Shown here: positions 40,367-50,400 of the stretch, piece by piece
Layout: each line of letters starts with the position of its first letter
Numbering within the stretch: the stretch's first letter is position 1
Assembly (NCBI GenBank): GCA_902787975.1
Contig: CADAIP010000010.1
Coordinates: 89,926 to 153,925 of the forward strand
Length of the DNA stretch: 64,000 nt
Direction of reading: 5' to 3'
DNA from: Oscillospiraceae bacterium
GTDB lineage: Bacteria; Bacillota; Clostridia; Saccharofermentanales; Saccharofermentanaceae
Made by a program: the position numbers and the translations under genes
Notes under the pieces: generated by a model
The model's input: the letters and a program-made list of their open reading frames with translations, nothing else
The model's database searches: none
What the model was told of the DNA's origin: nothing

Positions 40367-41530
40367 ATGTTTAAGATAATTAGAAGTATAGAATTAATTG
40401 CAGTCGTTTTGGCAGTCACATTGCTTTGTGCATGCTCGAAAGAGGAGTCGAACTATTCGTTGGTCGAAGCAAGTGTAAGCGAGACAAACTACTTTGTTGA
40501 ATCAAATCCAACAGGTGAATATTCGAAAGGGATAACAAATGATTATCCATCCTGTTTCAACGCAAAAATAGACAGATGCACATTCTCTATTGGTGAATTA
40601 AATTATCCGAAAGAAACAACAATATTCTCAGGTGTTGCATGTAATAACAATGCAGATTATTTAGGATTGGCCAAGGAGTTAGTAAGTGGTGAAAAATATA
40701 CTGTTGATCAGGACACAGGAGATCTTTATGTAATCGAAAGCGAGAGTAAAGATTTTGTTAAGTATAAGTATTATGTCGGAACGAAAGGAACAATTAATTT
40801 TATTGATTATTCAATACCATACTATAATTCCGTAATATTAGATTATGAAAATCCATATTTTAATCTTAACGCATATACTTCGGAAAGAGTATTCAGCTTC
40901 GGAACACCAGAAAAGTGTTTTGAAGATGTTGCCGGATTATTCGAGCGGTATGGTCTTGATATAAAAAACAATGTCATTGTTGAAACATATTATCTTGATC
41001 ATGAGATTTTAGCTAACGAAGAAATAGCATACAATAAAGATGGCATTATTGATAGTAGCAAGAAACGACCTGGTGGATGGTCTGAACATGATGATGCTTA
41101 TATGTTTTTTATTAACCAGACCTGCCAAGAACTGCCGGATTCATTTCATTCAAGCTTTTTATGGGCTGGTTGGTATAGTCCCGTTTCCAACGCCGGCTTA
41201 GTCATTATTTATAATGAGAAAGGGATTGCGTTAATTGAACCAAGAAGACAAATATGTACTTACAAATTAAATACAGAAACGGTTCAATTATTGTCGTTTG
41301 ATAAGATGGCAAATTGTGTTGCAGAACATCTAAATGGTTTTGTTGATGACTCTACGAAATATCAGATTACAAATGCAAAATTATATGTTGCTCATGAATA
41401 TTCTCGCAATTTTGTTGATGTACCGCTTGAATATCATTGGGTATTTCTAGTCACTGAAACTAATAACAGCCAAACTAAGAGTTATGAGATCTGTTTTAAT
41501 GCTGTGACAGGAGAGTATGAGGAATACTAA
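40367..41530 (+). CDS. Lipoprotein of unknown function, agr-linked cassette
   Basis: The 387-aa protein has a lipoprotein signal (SIELIAVVLAVTLLCACSK, lipobox LLCAC). The mature part, about 365 residues, resembles no family I can name; it has two alpha/beta halves, the second with a hint of a PepSY-like or YcdB-like repeat (TKYQITNAKLYVAHEYSRNFVDVPLEYHWVFLV ending NAVTGEYEEY, PepSY-like ending). I chose the ATG at 40367 with GAGGA before it; the longer frame starts inside the terminator hairpin. It overlaps the next gene by 14 bases. Confidence 0.6.
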   Translation: MFKIIRSIELIAVVLAVTLLCACSKEESNYSLVEASVSETNYFVESNPTGEYSKGITNDYPSCFNAKIDRCTFSIGELNYPKETTIFSGVACNNNADYLGLAKELVSGEKYTVDQDTGDLYVIESESKDFVKYKYYVGTKGTINFIDYSIPYYNSVILDYENPYFNLNAYTSERVFSFGTPEKCFEDVAGLFERYGLDIKNNVIVETYYLDHEILANEEIAYNKDGIIDSSKKRPGGWSEHDDAYMFFINQTCQELPDSFHSSFLWAGWYSPVSNAGLVIIYNEKGIALIEPRRQICTYKLNTETVQLLSFDKMANCVAEHLNGFVDDSTKYQITNAKLYVAHEYSRNFVDVPLEYHWVFLVTETNNSQTKSYEICFNAVTGEYEEY

Positions 41531-43106
41531 TATTTTTATGGCATCGATTCTGACAAAGGAATACAAAAGAGTCTTGAGGATTTCACATTTAAAAAAATTG
41601 ATTATTCAAGCAGCATGTTCGATTTGTATAGCAGGCATGTTGTTGATTTCAAAACGGGATGTTATTAGTATTGTTGATTGGATAACCGGAATAGGATCTG
41701 ATGCAATATTTCTTTTGCTCTGTTTAATAATTTCATCAGCACCAACGATAGTATATTTGTCTCAAGATAATAGCGGATTTGAAAATACCAAGCAAACGAA
41801 AGATATTATAATAGAATTGAGAAGTTTTATGAGCGGTTTTGCTGTATTTATGATAGGAGTACTTATAGCAACGGGGATTCAAAAACTTAGATTATCTGTT
41901 GATGTTCATCCTTTTTATAAAGATCAATTATTATCTTATTCTACATATTTAGATACTGATCAATACTTATTATTCTATGTTTTAGTTGCATCTCAAATGG
42001 CTATGGCATCAGGTATTATCTCGCTTTTTTCGTGTGTAATATATAAGATCACTAGAAATATCAGTAGCGCATTAGTACTACCGGTTCTGATTTTTAAGCT
42101 TGAGGATATGTTTGTGCAATCCATGTTCGGATTGAATTCCAAGATGTATTATAACAGTTCGTTGTTCATGTTGTCTTTTGGGACTTTGAGATTTCAGTTG
42201 AACAATAGGATTCACTATGTCCGTCTTGTTTTAAGCATTGGTATCATTATAATCTGTTTGCTGCTTTCATATCTGTATAGAACACTGAATTCCATGAACA
42301 AGCGAGGATATCAAACTATAAAAATACTGAATGGATTACTTATATTTTCACTTCTCATAATTCTGCTGATTGCCGTTCTCAAAGGAATAATACAGTTTAC
42401 AAGAGACACAAATGAAAGCCTCAGTTTTTATTTCATATCTCATCTCTTTGATAATATTCATTTCTTGACTTTTTGGAGTCTATTATTTTTCTTGATAAGA
42501 TTTAGAGATTCAAACAGTAGATGTCATCATATAATGAGCTTGCTTATTAGAAACTTTGCTGAAGTGAGTACTATCTACTTGTCAACAATTGTATTATTCA
42601 TTTTTATTATGATTCCGAATATTTCATTTAATAATTCATGGGGAAATATAATTCATACTTTATCATATAATATGCCGGCACAAACATATGAGTTTATAGC
42701 AACATCAAATCCAAATATTGAACGTTCCTTTGGTCCTTTAGAAGCTTTAGTAAAATCATTTCTTTTGGTTATATTAGTTTTTGTAATGTTGTCATTGTTA
42801 TATGAAACGATTAACGTATTAACAAATAATATTGTAGCTATAATAGTAACGCTTTTACCATTGCAATTGATTTCTGCCGAAGAGTTATTTTTCAGATATC
42901 CCTGGCTCTACTATATTTCTCCATTGAGTTGGACAAGAATATCATTGAATAGTGAGCCCAACGCTGGAATATCGTATCCTTCCTTTATAGCAAAAGTGAT
43001 AGCCTTAATATTATTTATTTTTGTGCTAACTGTAGTTCTGTTTGCATTGAACAAGAAGAATAGAATGCAACACAGATCATTAACAGGAGATGCGTTATGT
43101 CAATAA
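41517..43106 (+). CDS. Polytopic membrane protein (about 12 helices), agr-linked cassette
   Basis: The 529-aa protein has about twelve hydrophobic helices in two sets of six, the layout of a fused ABC-2-type permease (LIIQAACSICIAGMLLISK near residue 30; VIALILFIFVLTVVLFAL at the end). No ATP-binding subunit is encoded in the cassette. Start could be the ATG at 41517 (overlapping the lipoprotein stop) or the one at 41538. It overlaps the next gene by ten bases. Possible roles are export or immunity for the exported protein, or sensing; none is proven. Confidence 0.6.
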   Translation: MRNTNIFMASILTKEYKRVLRISHLKKLIIQAACSICIAGMLLISKRDVISIVDWITGIGSDAIFLLLCLIISSAPTIVYLSQDNSGFENTKQTKDIIIELRSFMSGFAVFMIGVLIATGIQKLRLSVDVHPFYKDQLLSYSTYLDTDQYLLFYVLVASQMAMASGIISLFSCVIYKITRNISSALVLPVLIFKLEDMFVQSMFGLNSKMYYNSSLFMLSFGTLRFQLNNRIHYVRLVLSIGIIIICLLLSYLYRTLNSMNKRGYQTIKILNGLLIFSLLIILLIAVLKGIIQFTRDTNESLSFYFISHLFDNIHFLTFWSLLFFLIRFRDSNSRCHHIMSLLIRNFAEVSTIYLSTIVLFIFIMIPNISFNNSWGNIIHTLSYNMPAQTYEFIATSNPNIERSFGPLEALVKSFLLVILVFVMLSLLYETINVLTNNIVAIIVTLLPLQLISAEELFFRYPWLYYISPLSWTRISLNSEPNAGISYPSFIAKVIALILFIFVLTVVLFALNKKNRMQHRSLTGDALCQ

Positions 43107-45472
43107 TTAATAGAAATCGGAATAATACTAATCAAATTGTTAAAACAACGCAGATCGTTGAATGCATGGTAATATTAGCATCAGTTTTGATTCTATCACT
43201 TAACTCTTCGTGCAGTAATAGTCGACACAATGTGGAAGTAATCTCTTCAGATTCATTGTGGTACGATGCAGAACGGATAGAACTGGATGCTTTTCTCGGA
43301 GATGACCAAACCAGGATAACTCATGCTGCTTTTGATTACTACAGTAATGAAATCAGAGTTGTGTGTCAGTATTTCACACCGCCATCTGATGAAGAACTTA
43401 TGAGTGAAGAATTTGATGAGGCTTCATGTTATAGTACGGAACTAAATGTTTTCGATTATAGAGGAGATCTGATTGCAAGGACAGATATTAGAGAGATTAT
43501 TGTTGGTGGGATCGATAAGAAAATTCAATTGAAAGCTTTTGGATATGATGGAGATAAGCTCTATGTGCTTTCACAGGAAAGTGCTGAAAAAATATCTGTG
43601 TATCTTTCGACTATTGATATTAAATCTAAGAGTTTGATAGACAATGTTGTCTTCCAGGGAAATATTGCCAATAATCTATATGCTATTTATTCAGATAAGC
43701 TGATATGCGTAACGGACAATGTTTTTATGTTGAGTGACAATTCCGGGCGAATAGCTGTTTTTGATACTGACGGCAATTGCCGAATGGACAGTTTTTCCGA
43801 GCTTTTCAAACAAGAAGTATTTTTTTGGGATGTATATAGTAAAAAAGATGGTACTGTTCAGTTTAGCTGTGCCAATACTCAGAATAACGCAATCAGCATT
43901 GATCTTGGAGGAAAGAGAATTATATACGAGATCAAGAGTTTGAATATTGGTGATGCTTTAGGGGCCGGAATTGCCAGCGATGGAGCCTATTATTCCATTA
44001 GCAACACTGGTATCTCAAAATATAATGAGGAAACTTCGGATTTTGACATGATTATTCCGTCAGATTCTTTCAATGCCAACATGAATGAATTCTATAAGAT
44101 GTCTGTTTTATGTGCCAGTGATAATACATTTTTCTTAGCTAATACAAATGGTATTGACCCTAGAGAAGGTCTGATTGTGTATAGATTGACTCGAGCAGAT
44201 ATTAATCCCAATGCAGGTAAAAGAAGACTAAGTGTAGGTTTATATGGCGAGTATATTATTCCACCAACATTAGCTTCGGCTCTTTATGAGTTTAATAAAA
44301 AGAGTGATTCTTGTTTTGCCTCAATTAAAATGTACGATTACACATTAACTTACTTTGAAGATGAGGACAGTAAAGAGAAAGCTCGTCAAGAAAAAGCGAA
44401 TGAATTAATGAGGGATATTTTAGATGGCAAAGGTCCTGATGTGATTATTAATGCATTTGATATTCAGCAACTTAACGAAAACAGATATCTATATGATCTG
44501 TCATCATTAATTGATCCTAAAAATGGTTTTAAATCGGATGAATACTTGATGTCTGTAATAAACCTTGCCAAAACCGATGATCAACTGTATCAAATACCGG
44601 TAAAATTCAGTGCGATCGGTCTGACATCTCCAGATGAGTATGCCCCTGTCAACAGGAAAGGGTATACCTTCAAGGAATATGAGGAAGTGGTTTCGAAGGC
44701 TAATAACGGAGCTGATAACATTGCATACTTAATGGATAGATCCGGATATTATTCACTATTGTTTACTGCTATGTCGAATGATTTCTATAAGAATGGAGAG
44801 TGGAATTTCAATACTCCTGAATTTAGAGCGTTGGCTGAGTTTTGTAAGGAGAAAGTTCCGGAGCATTGTTTAGCAGATTTCGAAAATGAAAATTTCACTT
44901 ATCCGGATTTTTCTGTATCAAAACTTCAAACTGATGGTATACAACACTACATATATAGTGTGTATACAAAAGGTTATGATATATACGGATTTCCTTCAGC
45001 AAATGGAGATCACGGAGTCGTTATCTCTGTAGTTGCATCTGCAGCTATTTCTTCGCAGTCAGCTAATAAAGCTGGTGCTTGGGAATTTATCAAAGAACTC
45101 TTATCATTTGATGTTCAATGCAAAGAAACTGATTATGCATCCGTGAATGTCGAAGCATTGAAAATAGCGGGTCTTGAGGCTGTAGAAAGATACAATAAAT
45201 CTGTTGCTGAATATAGTGCACTGAGCCAAAGAGAAAGAGAAAAGTGGTTGGCCATGGGAAATGCTGCATATACAAGAACGATTGATGCATCAGCAATAGA
45301 GGCATATATATCTATGATTAATAACGCTGTCGATATATATCGTGTAGACGGGCAAATACTATTGATTACAAAAGAAGAAATTCAGGCATATTATTATGAT
45401 CAAAAGAATCTGGTTGATGTAGTAGAGATTATGAATAACCGTGTCAAAGTTTATAAGGATGAACAAAGATAG
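43097..45472 (+). CDS. Lipoprotein with propeller-like N-half and solute-binding C-half
   Basis: The 791-aa protein has a lipoprotein signal (VILASVLILSLNSSC), then about 350 residues of repeating beta-strand units (for example YSDKLICVTDNVFMLSDNSG, GIASDGAYYSISNTGISKYN) that look like a beta-propeller, then about 400 residues like an extracellular solute-binding protein (DGKGPDVIINAFDIQQLNENRYLYDLSSLID; QIPVKFSAIGL; VPEHCLADFENE; ASAAISSQSANKAGAWEFIKELLS). No sugar-permease genes are nearby. The combination suggests a surface receptor rather than a transport component. It ends the cassette. Confidence 0.65.
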   Translation: MSIINRNRNNTNQIVKTTQIVECMVILASVLILSLNSSCSNSRHNVEVISSDSLWYDAERIELDAFLGDDQTRITHAAFDYYSNEIRVVCQYFTPPSDEELMSEEFDEASCYSTELNVFDYRGDLIARTDIREIIVGGIDKKIQLKAFGYDGDKLYVLSQESAEKISVYLSTIDIKSKSLIDNVVFQGNIANNLYAIYSDKLICVTDNVFMLSDNSGRIAVFDTDGNCRMDSFSELFKQEVFFWDVYSKKDGTVQFSCANTQNNAISIDLGGKRIIYEIKSLNIGDALGAGIASDGAYYSISNTGISKYNEETSDFDMIIPSDSFNANMNEFYKMSVLCASDNTFFLANTNGIDPREGLIVYRLTRADINPNAGKRRLSVGLYGEYIIPPTLASALYEFNKKSDSCFASIKMYDYTLTYFEDEDSKEKARQEKANELMRDILDGKGPDVIINAFDIQQLNENRYLYDLSSLIDPKNGFKSDEYLMSVINLAKTDDQLYQIPVKFSAIGLTSPDEYAPVNRKGYTFKEYEEVVSKANNGADNIAYLMDRSGYYSLLFTAMSNDFYKNGEWNFNTPEFRALAEFCKEKVPEHCLADFENENFTYPDFSVSKLQTDGIQHYIYSVYTKGYDIYGFPSANGDHGVVISVVASAAISSQSANKAGAWEFIKELLSFDVQCKETDYASVNVEALKIAGLEAVERYNKSVAEYSALSQREREKWLAMGNAAYTRTIDASAIEAYISMINNAVDIYRVDGQILLITKEEIQAYYYDQKNLVDVVEIMNNRVKVYKDEQR

Positions 45473-45670
45473 TCACATTTGAAACAGGAAAGGCGATAAG
45501 GTTAGATTAGACCTTAAGAGAGATAGTTTATGTGGCGAATAGTAAACGACGAGAAGTGGCTATAAAACGCCGTATTCACGCCAGATTCATTATCATTAAG
45601 AAGATATCAGTTCATATGAACATAATTCACTAATGATGTACTTATTATTTACTTTGTTGGAGGTAGTTTT
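45473..45670 (+). other. Gene-free stretch before the 54-aa gene
   Basis: About 200 bp without a credible gene. An 11-codon ORF with a weak site (MWRIVNDEKWL at 45529) is the only start-like feature. Nothing else recognised. Confidence 0.3.
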
Positions 45671-45835
45671 ATGTATAAAATGCAGGAAGAAGAATTTGAT
45701 GCTATTGTTATTGATGAAAACACGGCGAAATGCCCGCCACATGAAGTGGTAAAGCTTTATTATCTTGGAACACATTCTGATTATGGATGTGTTAAGTGCA
45801 AGATGAAATCGTTAAGATTGGAAGATTTCCAATAA
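45671..45835 (+). CDS. 54-aa protein with C/H metal-ligand pattern
   Basis: A short ORF with a strong TTGGAGG site encodes MYKMQEEEFDAIVIDENTAK, then CPPHE, a linker with LGTHSDYG, and CVKCK. The C-x2-H and C-x2-C spacing suggests a small zinc-binding fold. It is acidic at the front and basic at the end. It follows the agr-linked cassette by 200 bp and precedes a strong terminator. Function unknown. Confidence 0.55.
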   Translation: MYKMQEEEFDAIVIDENTAKCPPHEVVKLYYLGTHSDYGCVKCKMKSLRLEDFQ

Positions 45836-45964
45836 TGTGCGTCTGGAATAGATATAAATGATATATGTCTTGGGCTATCTTATATCTGATGGTTAAGGGA
45901 AGTTAGATAGCTTATAAATATATATTTCGACAAAAAGGGCGAAATGAGTCCTTTGTTATAAATG

Positions 45965-46012
45965 CAAGGTCCCAAGGAGAAGTGTCCCCACACTTCGGGA
46001 CCTTGTTATACT
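45965..46012 (+). terminator. Terminator of the 54-aa gene
   Basis: CAAGGTCCC (45965) pairs with GGGACCTTG (45997), with AGAAGTGT/ACACTTC nested inside and TTATACTTTG behind. Confidence 0.8.
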
Positions 46013-46209
46013 TTGAAGAATAGGTTGCTTGATTATAGAAGTAAAGCTGACAGCAAATTATTATAAAATATAAATAATATTTTTTATATTATTTTTTGGT
46101 GATTATTCATTTGTGTATAAAAATGGTTTTTGTTGATAATAGTCTTCGAATTTATAGTAATTTTGCAAATCAAGTAAAAAACATGTAAAACGATAGAGAG
46201 GTGAATAAA

Positions 46210-47271
46210 TTGAACATTTTGGTTATAGGAAACGGCTTTGATATTGCACACGGCTTAAATACTTCTTATGCTGATTTCTTGGAGTTTGTTCGTTCAATAA
46301 AAAATTCAGGAAGTAATAATGATGAATTAAATAAGTGCATTAATAATAATCGTTGGTTGGATTATTTTGATTCTATTTTTGAAGAAAGAAAAAATGAGGG
46401 GAAAGATGGTTGGATCGATTTTGAATCAGAGATAAGTATTGTTATTAAAGCATTAGATCGTGCGTTGCTTTCATATTACAATTATTTCAATAATCCTGAT
46501 TACAAAGGTTTAAAAGCAGTCGTGATGGATAAAAATGCGTTTGAAATATTAAACAAAGTCCTTAGTATTGATACAGGAAAATCTTTTTCAAGAGAAAAGA
46601 GTATTTATATAAAGCAAATTAAAAAGTGGAAGCAAATACTCCTTGATGATTTGAATAGACTGACTCGTGGGTTAGAAATATATCTACTAAAATACTTGAA
46701 TGAAGGAAAAACTGATTGTTTACCTATAGTTGTTAAAATTCAAGCGGATTATGTTATCTCTTTCAATTATACAAAGACTTATGAGAAGTTATATTCTAAA
46801 CCCTCAGAGATTGATTATATACATGGTGTAATAAAGAAAGAATCTGATATAGAAAGCAATAATATGGTGCTTGGAATTGGAGAATTTATATTAGATGATA
46901 GAAGAGATTATGATAATGAATTTATTGAGTTTAAGAAGTTTTATCAAAGAATATACAAAAACACAGGAAGCAAATATAAAGAATGGTTAAAAGAGTTTGA
47001 AGCTAACCAAAACTTAAAGTGTTTTAATAGTCCAGGTCAACCCTATAATGAGCTTAACATCCATTTCTATGGCCATTCACTTGATCCTACTGATGGTGAT
47101 ATTTTAAGAGATTTAATTGGTTCGAAGTACGCAAACATAAGCATCTACTATCACAATAAAGAGGCATTATCTAAGCAAATTGCTAATCTCGTCCGAGTGA
47201 TTGGAGAGGAACGAACTATTGAGTTAACAGATAAGAGTGAAGGCAGAATCAAGTTTATTCCTTGTGTGTAA
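46210..47271 (+). CDS. AbiH-family abortive infection protein
   Basis: Member of the AbiH family first described in lactococcal phage resistance; mode of action unknown. The 353-aa protein opens NILVIGNGFDIAHGLNTSYADFLEF, the family hallmark (a Rossmann-like GNGFDxAHGL), and keeps the internal VISFNYTKTYEKLY and IHFYGHSLDPTDGDIL blocks. I prefer the TTG start at 46210 because AGAGAGG precedes it at the right distance; a GTG at 46201 overlaps that site. It is flanked by terminators, so it is a single-gene unit, more AT-rich than its neighbours. Confidence 0.9.
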   Translation: MNILVIGNGFDIAHGLNTSYADFLEFVRSIKNSGSNNDELNKCINNNRWLDYFDSIFEERKNEGKDGWIDFESEISIVIKALDRALLSYYNYFNNPDYKGLKAVVMDKNAFEILNKVLSIDTGKSFSREKSIYIKQIKKWKQILLDDLNRLTRGLEIYLLKYLNEGKTDCLPIVVKIQADYVISFNYTKTYEKLYSKPSEIDYIHGVIKKESDIESNNMVLGIGEFILDDRRDYDNEFIEFKKFYQRIYKNTGSKYKEWLKEFEANQNLKCFNSPGQPYNELNIHFYGHSLDPTDGDILRDLIGSKYANISIYYHNKEALSKQIANLVRVIGEERTIELTDKSEGRIKFIPCV

Positions 47272-47311
47272 TTGAAGATAAACATAGAGAATCTTTGTGA
47301 GAAAATTGTTT

Positions 47312-47333
47312 CAAAGCGCAGTTTTGCGCTTTG
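47312..47333 (+). terminator. abiH terminator
   Basis: CAAAGCGCA and TGCGCTTTG form a hairpin 41 bp after the abiH stop, without a long T-tract, so efficiency is uncertain. Confidence 0.55.
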
Positions 47334-47485
47334 AATTGCGCTTTAGAGATGAAGTTACTTCAAAATAGTATTACGAACAACGATTCTTTTCAAAAAGCAT
47401 TGAATTCTCCAAAGGAACATCATAAAATTATTTTGAGAGTTTGTGTTTTTGTTGCAAACGCAAAGTTTGATTTGGGGTGATTTAT

Positions 47486-50400
47486 ATGGATAGAATTCTT
47501 AATAGGGTAATAAGGATAATCAGCTTTTTCATTACAGTAGTATTATTCGTCGGATGTCTTCCATGGCGGGAACTTAGTGCTGATGCCCTGACTCATGGCG
47601 AATACGATGCATACCCATTCGAGATCATATACGATCAGAACTCCACTTGGGGATACAGTACACAAGGCCAGTATACTGTAACTAATATATCTGAATATGA
47701 AGTGTCTTCATGGACGCTCGAGATAGATTACCCCAGTGATGTCGTTATTTCCAATATATGGAATGTAGCAGACATTACAGACTATAGTTCTGACGGGACT
47801 ATAACCATAACATCCAATACATCGATTCCTTCAGGTGAGAGTTATACATTTGGACTTATCGCAGACGGAACGGAAAGTGCACCATCAGCTCCGGCAGATG
47901 TAAACGTTGTACAGTTCGTATCAGATGAACCCACAGCAACGCCTACACCTGCTGCAGAAGTAACATCTGTGCCTGAAGATGCCGAACCGACAGTATTCCC
48001 TTATGCGATCTTTTCTGCAAGCACAACAGACGATTTTACATTCCAGGGCTGGAAGTCAAATATCACAGGTGACATTTATTCGGGAAGAGACTTCCTTTAT
48101 CAGGGTTCTGAACTCCATATGTCTGGATATGCCAGAACAGTAGGCTCAGTCCAGCCTGCCGGCTGGATAACTGACATGACAGGCGCGGAAGAACATATAG
48201 CTCCGCTATCAATACCTGACTGGTCAGAATCAATCTATGCCAAAGAAGGTATGTTGCCTGAAATACCGGAGGATAGTTTTACATCACAGACGAGCATTGT
48301 TGCTAACGGCTATTACTATACCGAAGATGACCTAACGATAAGCAGTACCGACTTTACGGGAGATGCTGTTATCGTTGCCAAAGGCGATATCACATATAAC
48401 GTTGACAGCTTGAATTCAGATGAAGAGTTCGAGGGAAGAGTCCTTCTGTATTCAGAAGAAGGAAATATCACATTAAACGGAACAGAAATAGAGATCAACG
48501 GAATACTCTATGCTCCGAACGGCAGAGTATCAATAAATGCATACGATACAACGATCAACGGCAGGATAGTAGCTGATAAGTTCAGTTACAGCGGTTCCAT
48601 CCTCAATGTAACAGCAGATCCTTCTGACCTGCAGCTTGTTATGGAACTTCCCGATGTAACAGTAACCGCATCATGCGAAGAAGCTGATATCGGAGATGAA
48701 GTATATTATACGATCGAGATACCCGAGGATAATGTGTATGAGATCCTCTATAGACTTAACGGTACAGACGTCACCATAACAATACCTGATGACGAAGACG
48801 AGCCAATAAGATATTACCTTGATACAAGTGAACCGGGTGAGTTTACATTCGAAGCATATGTTGTGTTACCTTACGGCGAGTTTGTCTTAGACAGCGATAC
48901 TATTACGATCGTTGTTCCGGAACCTACATCGACACCGACATGTACACCCACGGAAGAACCGACAGCAACACCTACGACAACAAGCACTCCTACATCTACA
49001 CCTGTACCTACGGTTTCTAATACGCCGGTTCCGACTGTTACCAACACACCTACAGCTACTCCGACGGCAACAAGTACGCCAACCTCTACACCGGAGCCTA
49101 CAGCAACTAATACTCCTACGCCAACGGCTACAAGTACGCCGACTGTTACAGCAACTCCGACTGCGACAGCTACACCTACGGCTACTTCATCACCGACTTC
49201 GACACCCACAAGTATGCCGACCGCAACTCCTTTGCCGACGGCAACTGCTACACCTACAGCATCACCCACACCTACGGCAACACCTGTTCCGTTTGCAGAA
49301 AAGTATGCTATTTACTCTCAGGGAGACCCCAGATATAACTATCAGGAATACTTTGAACCTGATAATTGGACAATAAAAGAGGCAAGTTCGGTTTCGAGCA
49401 CCTGCATTGCGCATGCCATAAGTGTTATTTGGTATGAGGGAACCGCAACTTCCAATTTTTATAGAGAGTTTTCACCAGACTATTCATTTGCAGCCAGGTT
49501 TACATACAGCCGCCCTAATTGTTCCGGTAATACAGCTATTTTCAGTCTTGGTAATGGTAATGGAAAAAGTATAGATATCCAGATCGACATGAGTAAGAGC
49601 AGGGGACACCGCTGGAAGGATGCCTATGGTCAAGGAGAGTGGCAGACCGGTGTTGAACCTTATGATGCAATGATCGGTATCAATCTGGATAGAAACGGCA
49701 TGGACGATTATGCCATGGCGGAATATCTTCCTTTTCTCGAGCAGAATACGGTGCATGAGATTTGGCTGGAATATGACGGAAAGGCAGAAGTCCTTTACGT
49801 TTATGTTGCTACATACGATGCGGATGGTAATGTTACAAAACCTGATACGCCTACGTTGCTCTTGAATATAAGTCTCGAAGAGCATTTTCAGGGTAATCAC
49901 AGATTATATCTGCAAACATTCGGTGAAACCGGATACACACTTTCAACTGCAACAAACATATATTTTTATGGTGTTGAAATCGATCCATATCCGGATATAC
50001 ATGCTAAACATAGTGACGATATAGAGATATATGGCGCTTTCGATAAAGAGCGTCACGAAGTTGGCGATGAGATAAGTGTTGTTGGCCGGGTTAATCCGGA
50101 TATAGATGTCGCTTCTTCTAAGATTTCCGTATTTGATGATGACGGTAATAAAGTTCACGAGACATCTATTGATATATCTGATTACTATAACGAGATTGCA
50201 ACCATTGATACTACAGGTTGGAATCCCGGTAACTATACATTGGAAGTATCTGTTACAGATACAGACAATAATGTACATACAAAGGAAGCGACATTTAACC
50301 TCGAGCCAGAAAAGATCCGTCTCGATATTGACAGAGCTGTAAAACACGCTGGAAAGATCGATATCTATGGAACAGCGGATTTCCTTGAAAGCGGAACATA

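Noticed and set aside
48871..49376. Repetitive tract that looks like a CRISPR or tandem repeat, with open frames on other strands
   Set aside because: It is the T/P linker of the RHS protein. Units are irregular, 3-12 bp, without constant repeats and spacers. The GV-rich antisense ORF is a by-product.
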